Shown: positions 1 to 5,288 of the stretch, one piece after another
Layout: each line of letters starts with the position of its first letter
Numbering within the stretch: the first letter of the stretch is position 1
Origin: CAZPAV01 sp964584755
GTDB taxonomy: Bacteria > Actinomycetota > Acidimicrobiia > Spongiisociales > UBA5794
Direction: 5' to 3'
Assembly (NCBI GenBank): GCA_964584755.1
Contig: CAZPAV010000064.1
Span: forward strand, 1 to 11,377
DNA length: 11,377 nucleotides
Made by a program: the position numbers and the translations under genes
The notes under the pieces: model-generated
Told to the model about the DNA's origin: nothing
The model's database searches: none
Seen by the model: only the letters and a program-made list of their open reading frames with translations

Positions 1-841
1 GGATCACCGCGCTCCGGTACGCCGCGGAGGCACGCAGGTCGTCGATGGGGGAGGCGTCGCCGGCGGCGGCCGCGGCCGCGCCCGCCAGGGTCGACTCGTC
101 GAGCACGGCCCCGCGGAGCACGGCCTCGGCGCCGGGGGAGCGGATCGCCCGCGGGGCGACGCTCCCGAGTGCGACGGCGGCGCGGGTGACGGTGGGCCCC
201 TCACGGTGGAGGACCACGGCGAGGCTCACCACCGAGATCGCCTGGGCGCGGCGCAGGCCGAGCTTCACGAAGATGCCACCCGCGCCGGGTCCGAGGGAGG
301 GGAACGCCACGTCCACGACGAGCTCGTCGGGCGCGAGCACCGTGTTCCGCGGTCCGCGGAGGAACCTGTCGAGCGGTACCGTGCGACGACCCCTGCGGGA
401 GGCGAGCGTCACCGTGGCATCGAGTGCCAGGAGGGGCGGGAGCGTGTCGTTGGCGGGGGAGGCGGTGACGACGTTGCCCACGACGGTGGCCCGATTCCGG
501 AGCTGCGGCGATCCCACCTCGAGGCAGGCCTGCGCCAGCGGGAGCGCCCGCTCCCGCAGCAGCGGGGAGGCCACGACGTCGGCGTGGGTGACGAGGGGAC
601 CGAGGTGGATGGTGCCGTCCTCGTCGCGCCGGATCGTCGCCAGCCCCGGGATCCGGGTGATGTCGACGAGCGTGGTCACCTCGGGACGCTGGCCGCGCCG
701 GAGCTCGAGGAGGAGGTCGGTCGCACCGGCCACGACGCGGGCGGCACCGCGGGCGCGCGCCAGGACGTCGAGCGCCTCGTCGAGGCTCCCCGCCGCGAGG
801 TAGCCCTCGAGGCGCAGAGCGCGTCGTTGCAGGTCAAGCAC
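1..841 (-). CDS. FAD-binding subunit of xanthine dehydrogenase / CoxM-type molybdenum hydroxylase (C-terminus off window)
   Basis: Medium flavoprotein subunit of a three-part molybdenum hydroxylase; it passes electrons between the 2Fe-2S subunit and NAD+ or another acceptor during hydroxylation of purines or other N-heterocycles. About 280 residues are visible. The FAD_binding_5 domain shows VAGATDLL at 37-44 and the glycine-containing FAD loop VGN plus TASPANDTLP at about 121-135 (the family usually has GGN). The second half fits the CO dehydrogenase flavoprotein C-terminal domain, and SPIDDLRASAAYR at the edge is the usual near-end motif, so only some 10-20 residues are missing. The chosen GTG at 841 has GGGAG five bases upstream and overlaps the deaminase stop by 8 bp; GTG at 847 is an alternative. 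The molybdopterin and iron-sulfur subunits should lie beyond the left edge. Family assignment is firm; the substrate (xanthine or other) is inferred only from the neighbouring guanine-deaminase-like gene. Confidence 0.88.
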   Translation of the reverse strand, partial: MLDLQRRALRLEGYLAAGSLDEALDVLARARGAARVVAGATDLLLELRRGQRPEVTTLVDITRIPGLATIRRDEDGTIHLGPLVTHADVVASPLLRERALPLAQACLEVGSPQLRNRATVVGNVVTASPANDTLPPLLALDATVTLASRRGRRTVPLDRFLRGPRNTVLAPDELVVDVAFPSLGPGAGGIFVKLGLRRAQAISVVSLAVVLHREGPTVTRAAVALGSVAPRAIRSPGAEAVLRGAVLDESTLAGAAAAAAGDASPIDDLRASAAYRSAVI

Positions 842-1421
842 CGGCACTCCCGTTGTAGATGGGTCCGCCGGACGCGGCGTACTCCCGGAGGACGACGGCG
901 GCGTCCGGGCGGGAGACGTCGGTCACGACGACGATGCCGCGACGTTCCAGGGCGGCGATCCAGTCGGCGGGCTTGTCGCCCTCGTCGAAGCCGACGGCAC
1001 GGGCGTCGTCCGCCCGGGCGCCGCAGACGAGACGGGAGACCCCCGACCAGGGCACGGCCCCGTAACACATGGCGCAGGGCTCGACGCTGGTGACGAGCTC
1101 GGTCGGAGGTGCATCCGGGGCTCCGAGATCGAAGCTGCGCCGTACGACGCCGGCGAGGGTGATGGCCACGATCTCGGCGTGGGCGGCAGCGTTGTGCAGG
1201 GGGACGACCCGGTTCACGCCCGGGGCGACGAGCCGCCCCGTGTCCCGCTCGAAGACGGCGGCGCCGAAGGGGCCGCCCGTGCCGTGCGCGACGTTCCGGC
1301 GCGCCAGGTCGACGACGAACGCCATGCGCTCCTCGATGGAGGCGCAGGTGGTGTCGGGACCCGCCACGTCGGCCATCCACTCGGGCAGGGAGACGCGGCC
1401 TTCGGGCTGGGCGCGGCTCAT
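834..1421 (-). CDS. Guanine-deaminase-like nucleobase deaminase (CDA superfamily)
   Basis: 195-residue zinc deaminase. The cytidine-deaminase-fold zinc site is complete: H81-A-E83 supplies a ligand and the proton-shuttling glutamate, and P115-C-A-M-C119 supplies two cysteine ligands. GGPFGAAVF (49-57) is the conserved N-terminal strand. The C-terminal part, with GFDEGDKPADW at about 144-154, resembles the GFDD...DKP region of Bacillus guanine deaminase (GuaD) rather than the tRNA deaminase TadA, so hydrolysis of guanine to xanthine and ammonia is the best guess. An N-terminal extension of about 30 residues precedes the family core. Start ATG at 1421 has GGAGG (1427-1431) five bases upstream and overlaps the regulator stop as ATGA. 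Xanthine would be a natural substrate for the molybdenum hydroxylase encoded next. Other aminopurine or aminopyrimidine substrates cannot be excluded. Confidence 0.82.
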   Translation of the reverse strand: MSRAQPEGRVSLPEWMADVAGPDTTCASIEERMAFVVDLARRNVAHGTGGPFGAAVFERDTGRLVAPGVNRVVPLHNAAAHAEIVAITLAGVVRRSFDLGAPDAPPTELVTSVEPCAMCYGAVPWSGVSRLVCGARADDARAVGFDEGDKPADWIAALERRGIVVVTDVSRPDAAVVLREYAASGGPIYNGSAGA

Positions 1422-1786
1422 CGCGACCTCCGGGTGGCGTTGAGGTAGTTGTAGATCGTGATCCGGCTCACGCCCATGACGTCCGCGACGTCCTCGATGG
1501 ACTTGCGCAGGAGGAACGCTCCGCGCTCGTCGAGCATGCGAACCGCCACCTGCTTGCGCTCCCGGGGGAGCGTGGCGAGCGGTCCGCCGAGCTCCGTCTC
1601 GACGGCGCCGATCATGCGCTCGAGCGCCCCGCTCAGCGCGGGGACGCGGACCGCGGCCACGACGTCCCCGTCCCAGCGCAGCGGGACGTCGGACGTCGTC
1701 ATCTCCTCGGGAGGGAGGAGACGTCCACCGACGGCGGCGACGAGGGGGCGCACGGCCTCGAGGAAGCGGTCCGTGGTCTCCGTCAT
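1418..1786 (-). CDS. Short HTH_22 (YheO/DauR-type) transcriptional regulator
   Basis: 122-residue DNA-binding protein. Residues 77-116 match the HTH_22 domain found at the C-terminus of YheO/DauR regulators: a DERGAFLLRKS lead-in (86-96) and the helix-turn-helix IEDVADVMGVSRITIYNYLN (97-116). YheO/DauR proteins are about 220 residues with an N-terminal PAS-like sensor; that domain is absent. Residues 34-73 instead hold DVPLRWDGDVVAAVRVP and a helical stretch of unknown role. The start ATG at 1786 overlaps the upstream stop (ATGA) and has no clear Shine-Dalgarno, so translation is probably coupled to the preceding gene. As part of the operon it probably controls its own promoter; the palindrome at 2904-2920 is the obvious candidate site. 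DNA binding is confidently inferred from the motif; effector and target are not known. Confidence 0.85.
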   Translation of the reverse strand: MTETTDRFLEAVRPLVAAVGGRLLPPEEMTTSDVPLRWDGDVVAAVRVPALSGALERMIGAVETELGGPLATLPRERKQVAVRMLDERGAFLLRKSIEDVADVMGVSRITIYNYLNATRRSR

Positions 1787-2022
1787 GCGCGATCGACCGA
1801 CACGGTGACGAGGACCCGATCGGCCCCCGCGGCGAGCGCACGTTCCAGGAGGGCGGTCATGGCCCGGGCCACCTCGGCGGTGGTTCCCTCGACGGTGGAG
1901 CCGAACGGTCCCATGGTGACGCGGAGGCCGGTCGCCTCCACGGCGGCGATACCCGCCCGGACGTGGGCGCCCGGGTCGCCGGGCACGAACGGCTCGATGA
2001 CGAACTCCGCCCGGCAGGTCAC
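1783..2022 (-). CDS. Thiamine/HMP-binding-type small protein (YkoF / MTH1187-like)
   Basis: 79-residue ferredoxin-like-fold protein. The pattern is that of thiamine-binding families (YkoF and MTH1187/YqgV): an N-terminal strand EFVIEPFVPG (5-14), an amphipathic helix (19-31), the signature GLRVTMGPFGSTVEG (32-46), a second helix (48-64) and a final strand RVLVTVSVDRA. Family members bind thiamine or its hydroxymethylpyrimidine moiety, often as dimers or tetramers, and are cytoplasmic; there is no signal peptide. The start is GTG at 2022, overlapping the nitrilase stop by 4 bp (GTGA), with only a weak upstream GAGG, so coupling is likely. Sitting between a C-N hydrolase and a regulator, it may sense or sequester a pyrimidine- or purine-like compound of this pathway; that is inference. 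Confidence in the family is moderate because the protein is short. Confidence 0.72.
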   Translation of the reverse strand: MTCRAEFVIEPFVPGDPGAHVRAGIAAVEATGLRVTMGPFGSTVEGTTAEVARAMTALLERALAAGADRVLVTVSVDRA

Positions 2023-2861
2023 GGCTCGGCGATCCTCGCGTACACCTCGGGACGACGGTCCCGGTAGAAGGCCCAGTGGCGACGCGCCTGCTCGATCATC
2101 GTCATGTCGAGATCGCGGACGACGACCTCGTCGGCGGTGTCCGAGGCGGTTCCGCCGACGATCTGGCCCCGGGGGTCGACGAAGTAGGACGTGCCGTAGT
2201 AATCGGTGCCCTCGAGGTCCTCGGCCCCCACCCGGTTGATCGCCCCGACGAAGTACTGGTTGGCGACGGCCGCGGCCGGCTGCTCCAGCTCCCAGAGGTA
2301 CTTCGAGTGCCCCCGGGTCGTGGCCGAGGGGTTGAAGACGAGCCGGGCGCCGTTGAGGCCCAGCTCCCGCCATCCCTCCGGGAAGTGCCGGTCGTAGCAG
2401 ATGTACACGCCGATCCGGCCCACCGCCGTGTCGAAGACCGGGAAACCGAGGTTCCCGGGGCGGAAGTAGAACTTCTCCCAGAAGCCGGCGACCTGAGGGA
2501 TGTGCGTCTTGCGATACCGGCCGAGGAACGTCCCGTCGGCGTCGATCACCGCCGCGGTGTTGTAGAACGTCCCCTCGTCGACCCGCTCGTAGAGTGGGAC
2601 GACGAGGACCATGCCGGTCTCGGCGGCGAGGGTCGTCATGCGGCGGGTGGTGGGCCCGTCGGGGATCGGCTCGGCCTCGTCGTAGAAGGCGGGGTCCTGC
2701 ACCGTGCAGAAGTACGGACCGTTGAAGATCTCCTGGAAGCAGAGCACCCGGGCGTCCGCGTCCGCCGCCTGTCGAGCGTAGGCGATCTGCTTCTCGACCA
2801 TGGACTCCCGGTCGCCCGTCCAGGCCGCCTGGACGAGCGCGGCACGCAGGACCTCGCTCAC
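2019..2861 (-). CDS. Nitrilase-superfamily N-carbamoyl amino acid amidohydrolase (beta-ureidopropionase-like)
   Basis: 280-residue carbon-nitrogen hydrolase. The catalytic set is visible: E44 (CFQEIF), K118 (GRYRKTHIP), the second glutamate E129 (GFWEKFYF) and nucleophile C155 in VYICYDRHFPEGWRELGLNGA's first part (152-161). Length and the ICYDRHFPE context fit N-carbamoyl-beta-alanine/N-carbamoyl-putrescine amidohydrolases, which cleave an N-carbamoyl amine or amino acid to the free amine, CO2 and ammonia. Start GTG at 2861 follows a strong AGGAGG (2867-2872) with a 5-base spacer. It is the first gene of the leftward operon, and the stop overlaps the next start (GTGA). Given the deaminase and molybdenum hydroxylase downstream, a role in decarbamoylating a ring-opened pyrimidine or purine fragment is more likely than polyamine synthesis, but specificity cannot be read from the sequence. 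Confidence 0.87.
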   Translation of the reverse strand: MSEVLRAALVQAAWTGDRESMVEKQIAYARQAADADARVLCFQEIFNGPYFCTVQDPAFYDEAEPIPDGPTTRRMTTLAAETGMVLVVPLYERVDEGTFYNTAAVIDADGTFLGRYRKTHIPQVAGFWEKFYFRPGNLGFPVFDTAVGRIGVYICYDRHFPEGWRELGLNGARLVFNPSATTRGHSKYLWELEQPAAAVANQYFVGAINRVGAEDLEGTDYYGTSYFVDPRGQIVGGTASDTADEVVVRDLDMTMIEQARRHWAFYRDRRPEVYARIAEP

Positions 2862-2866
2862 GTGCT

Positions 2867-2872
2867 CCTCCT
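2867..2872 (-). promoter_or_regulatory. Strong Shine-Dalgarno that decides the GTG start at 2861
   Basis: On the minus strand AGGAGG lies five bases before GTG 2861. It is the best ribosome binding site in the window and supports this non-ATG start for the first gene of the leftward operon. Confidence 0.75.
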
Positions 2873-2903
2873 CTCGGTGGGGCTCATTGAACCACTCGGG
2901 TTG

Positions 2904-2920
2904 ACGGATTGTAAAACCGT
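2904..2920. promoter_or_regulatory. 17-bp imperfect palindrome, candidate operator
   Basis: ACGGATTGTAAAACCGT reads on the opposite strand as ACGGTTTTACAATCCGT: outer ACGG/CCGT arms and inner TT/AA pairs match, with a 3-base centre and single mismatches. It overlaps the leftward -10 and part of the rightward -35 and spacer, so a bound dimer could block both promoters. The co-transcribed HTH_22 regulator is the likely ligand (inference). Confidence 0.45.
2908..2913 (-). promoter_or_regulatory. Candidate -10 element (TACAAT) of the leftward operon
   Basis: TACAAT on the minus strand matches the -10 consensus at five of six bases and lies in the only AT-rich patch of the region. It predicts a transcript start near 2901 and a leader of about 40 bases carrying the strong Shine-Dalgarno of the first gene. 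No good -35 is visible at 16-18 bases upstream, so an activator may be needed. It sits inside the spacer of the rightward promoter. Confidence 0.5.
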
Positions 2921-2935
2921 GGGTTGAATCGCCCC

Positions 2936-3874
2936 ATGGCGCGACCCCTCACCCTGGCCATCGCCCAGATGGGCCCCGTCGCCCGTGCGGAGCCGCGCGA
3001 CGCCGTCGTCGAGCGGCTCGTCGCGCTCCTCCACGACGCCGCCGATCGTGGCGCCGAGCTCGTCGTCTACCCGGAGCTGGCGCTCACGACGTTCTTCCCC
3101 CGCTGGTACCTCGACGAGGAGGAGATGCTCCCGTTCTTCGAGACGGAGATGCCCGGACCCCGGACGCGTCCCCTCTTCGCGGAGGCCCGCAGGCTGGGCG
3201 TGGGTCTCTGCCTCGGCTTCGCCGAGCTCGCCACGGACGCCGACGGTGTCGTCCACCGCTACAACACCCAGATCCTCGTGGAGCGGGACGGCACCGAGGT
3301 GGCCCGTTTCCGCAAGGTGCACATCCCGGGACACGAGGAGCACGAGCCCTGGCGACCGTTCCAGCACGCCGAGCGTCACTACTTCGAGCCCGGCCCCGAC
3401 GGCTTCGGCGTGTGGCGGGCGTTCGGGGGCCTCGTGGGCATGGCGATCTGCAACGACCGCCGCTGGCCCGAGACGTACCGGGTCATGGGGCTCCAGGGCG
3501 TCGAGCTCGTCCTCATCGGGTACAACACGCCCCTGCACTACGCGCCCGACCCGCAGCAGAACGCGCTCGCCGGTTTCCACAACCACCTCGTCATGCAGGC
3601 CGGGGCGTACCAGAACGGGTGCTTCGTGGCGGGGGTCGCCAAGGGCGGGATCGAGGAGGGCGTCGACTCGCTCGCGCAATCGGCGATCTACGCGCCCTCC
3701 GGCCAGATCGTCGCCCAATGCGTCACCACCGGGGACGAGGTGGCGGTCGCCCGCATCGATCTCGACTACTGCCGCTGGTACAAGGAGACCCTGTTCGACT
3801 TCGCGCGCTATCGGATGCCGGAGCAGTACCGGCTCATCACCGAGCGGAAGGGCGCGATCCCGCCGCCGGGATGA
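2936..3874 (+). CDS. N-carbamoyl-D-amino-acid hydrolase (D-carbamoylase)
   Basis: 312-residue nitrilase-superfamily enzyme that cleaves N-carbamoyl-D-amino acids to D-amino acid, CO2 and ammonia, typically after a hydantoinase. I recognise close similarity throughout to the Agrobacterium enzyme: QMGPVARAE near the N-terminus, PELALTTFFPRW (46-57), EMPGP (71-75), ICNDRRWPE (171-179), YNTP and MQAGAYQNG (220-228). The catalytic residues are E47, K127 and C172, with a supporting E146, and length matches the family. Start ATG 2936 gives the family N-terminus; an upstream in-frame TTG (2924) lies in the predicted -10 and is unlikely. It has no Shine-Dalgarno and may be leaderless. It is transcribed divergently from the other C-N hydrolase, and the two are too different to be a recent duplication. 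The physiological substrate is unknown. Confidence 0.93.
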   Translation: MARPLTLAIAQMGPVARAEPRDAVVERLVALLHDAADRGAELVVYPELALTTFFPRWYLDEEEMLPFFETEMPGPRTRPLFAEARRLGVGLCLGFAELATDADGVVHRYNTQILVERDGTEVARFRKVHIPGHEEHEPWRPFQHAERHYFEPGPDGFGVWRAFGGLVGMAICNDRRWPETYRVMGLQGVELVLIGYNTPLHYAPDPQQNALAGFHNHLVMQAGAYQNGCFVAGVAKGGIEEGVDSLAQSAIYAPSGQIVAQCVTTGDEVAVARIDLDYCRWYKETLFDFARYRMPEQYRLITERKGAIPPPG

Positions 3875-3962
3875 GTCGACCCTCGTCCCCGGCCCACCCC
3901 CGTCGTCCCGCACCCGGGCCCGGTCGCGCCGTCGGGACACGACTCCTCGCGCCGCGTCCTCC

Positions 3963-3968
3963 TACGCT
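3963..3968 (+). promoter_or_regulatory. Candidate -10 element (TACGCT) before the PLP enzyme pair
   Basis: TACGCT fits the actinobacterial TAnnnT -10 pattern and predicts a transcript start near 3975 with a leader of about 39 bases containing GAGGAG and GGAG before ATG 4014. No convincing -35 is seen. The rest of the 139-base gap from 3875 holds only GC-rich sequence. Confidence 0.35.
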
Positions 3969-4013
3969 GGCCGCCGTCCGCGGACCCTCAGCCGAGGAGT
4001 GGAGCTCCACCGC

Positions 4014-5288
4014 ATGTCGTCGCACGTGACGAGCCTCGCCTGCACGATCTGCGGCCGGCGGTACCCGCCGGAGCCCGATCGGTACGTGTGCGGCGTCTGC
4101 GGCGCCGCCGGGACCCTCGATGTCGAGTACGACGAGGAGGCGGTGGCACGGGTCCTCGATCCGGGTGTGCTGGCCGAGCGACGGGAGGGTCGCATGTGGC
4201 GCTACGACGCGCTCCTCCCGCTCGCGCCGGACGTGGCGCCCTCGCCGCTCGCGGTGGGCGGCACGCCGCTGTACGCGGCCCGGCGCCTCGCCGCCGAGGT
4301 CGGGGTGGGGGCCCTCTGGATCAAGGACGAGGGGCTCGAACCCACGGCGTCGCTCAAGGATCGGGCCTCCGCCATGGTCGCGGTGAAGGCCGTCGAGTTC
4401 GGCCGCCGGGTGATCACGACCGCCTCCACCGGCAACGCCGCCGCCGCCCTGGCCGGCGTCGTCGCCGCCACGCCCGGTCTGACGGCGGTCATCTTCGTTC
4501 CGGCGGCCGCACCCGAGGCGAAGGTGGCCCAGCTCCTGGCGTTCGGGGCCACGGTGGTGCTCGTCGACGGGACGTACGGCGACGCCTACGACCTGTGCGC
4601 CCGGGCGGCGACCCGTCACGGCTGGTACGACCGGAACACCGGATTCAACCCCTACACCACCGAGGGCAAGAAGACGGTGGCGCTCGAGATCGCCGAGCAG
4701 CTCGGCTGGGAGGCGCCCGACGCCGTGTTCGTCCCGGTCGGGGACGGATCGATCATCGGCAGCGTCCACAAGGGATTCGTCGAGGCCCGGGCGCTCGGCT
4801 GGATCGCCCGCCTCCCGGTCCTGTACGGGATCCAGGCCGCCGGATCCGACTACCTCGTGCAGGCGTTCGAGCGGGGCGAGGACGTGGTCACGAAGCCTCC
4901 CGTCACGGCACGCACCGTCGCCGACTCCATCTCCGCGGAGCTTCCCCGGGACCGGGTGAAGGCCATGCGCGCGGTGCGCGACTCCGGCGGAGCGTTCCTG
5001 CGGGTCGACGACCCCGACATCCTCGCCGCCATCCCGTGGGTCGCGGGCGCGACCGGGGTGTATCCGGAGCCCGCCGCCGCGGCCGCCTTCGCCGGCCTGC
5101 GCCTCGCGACCGCCCGCGGCCTCGTGGGTCCCGAGGACCGCGTCGTCGTGGTCAGCACCGGGAGCGGACTGAAGGACGCTCGGGCCACCCTGACGGCCAC
5201 CCGCCGGGCCGGGATCGAGCCGCTGTCGGTCGCGCCGGACCTCGACGAGTTCGACGCCGTCTTCGAGGAGAGAAGAGGATCACGATGA
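4014..5288 (+). CDS. Threonine-synthase-like PLP enzyme with N-terminal zinc ribbon
   Basis: 424-residue fold-type-II PLP enzyme. A zinc ribbon lies at the N-terminus (C10-x2-C13 and C26-x2-C29). The PLP lysine is K115 in EPTASLKDRA (109-118); the substrate-binding loop is STGNAAAALA (138-147); the phosphate-gripping loop is GDGSIIGS (243-250); and STGSGLKD (381-388) matches the threonine-synthase pattern T-G-x-G-L-K-D near the cofactor ring nitrogen. Threonine synthases convert O-phosphohomoserine to threonine, but relatives eliminate or replace a beta- or gamma-substituent on other amino acids. No homoserine dehydrogenase or kinase gene is present, and the neighbours are C-N hydrolases, so a catabolic lyase is more likely (inference). 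Start ATG 4014 has GGAG nine bases upstream and the zinc ribbon directly follows. The open frame upstream of 4014 overlaps the hydrolase gene and is not coding. The stop overlaps the next ATG by 4 bp. Confidence 0.85.
   Translation: MSSHVTSLACTICGRRYPPEPDRYVCGVCGAAGTLDVEYDEEAVARVLDPGVLAERREGRMWRYDALLPLAPDVAPSPLAVGGTPLYAARRLAAEVGVGALWIKDEGLEPTASLKDRASAMVAVKAVEFGRRVITTASTGNAAAALAGVVAATPGLTAVIFVPAAAPEAKVAQLLAFGATVVLVDGTYGDAYDLCARAATRHGWYDRNTGFNPYTTEGKKTVALEIAEQLGWEAPDAVFVPVGDGSIIGSVHKGFVEARALGWIARLPVLYGIQAAGSDYLVQAFERGEDVVTKPPVTARTVADSISAELPRDRVKAMRAVRDSGGAFLRVDDPDILAAIPWVAGATGVYPEPAAAAAFAGLRLATARGLVGPEDRVVVVSTGSGLKDARATLTATRRAGIEPLSVAPDLDEFDAVFEERRGSR

Larger units (their letters stand above)
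2901..2929 (+). promoter_or_regulatory. Candidate promoter for the N-carbamoyl-D-amino-acid hydrolase
   Basis: TTGACG (2901-2906), a 17-base spacer and TTGAAT (2924-2929) form a plausible sigma-70-type promoter. The predicted start, about seven bases after the -10, falls on the ATG at 2936, which would make a leaderless transcript. That agrees with the lack of a Shine-Dalgarno in front of this ATG. The -10 matches consensus at four of six bases, so this is a prediction. Confidence 0.5.

Noticed and set aside
834..1421. tRNA adenosine deaminase TadA
   Set aside because: It shares the zinc motifs, but the C-terminal GFDE...DKP region and the purine-type neighbours favour GuaD-like.
2019..2861. 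N-carbamoylputrescine amidase (AguB) of polyamine synthesis
   Set aside because: No agmatine deiminase or other polyamine gene is present; the neighbours point to nucleobase or hydantoin metabolism. It cannot be fully excluded.
2076..2927. A 283-residue open frame on the plus strand opposite the nitrilase
   Set aside because: Low-complexity V/G/R/E-rich shadow; the minus strand holds the intact catalytic set and a strong ribosome binding site.
3902..3943. Possible terminator after the carbamoylase: GTCCCG (3905-3910) pairing with CGGGAC (3933-3938), with outer GTC/GAC
   Set aside because: The stem is short with a long loop and a bulge, and there is no T-run; such pairings arise by chance in sequence this GC-rich.
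2985..4013. Upstream extension of the zinc-ribbon PLP frame to a 767-residue protein
   Set aside because: The extension is S/R-rich, overlaps the carbamoylase out of frame, and the enzyme begins naturally at ATG 4014.
4014..5288. Biosynthetic threonine synthase ThrC
   Set aside because: The fold and motifs fit, but there are no homoserine pathway genes nearby and the PLP lysine context differs from the usual P-T-G-S-F-K-D, so I keep only 'threonine-synthase-like'.
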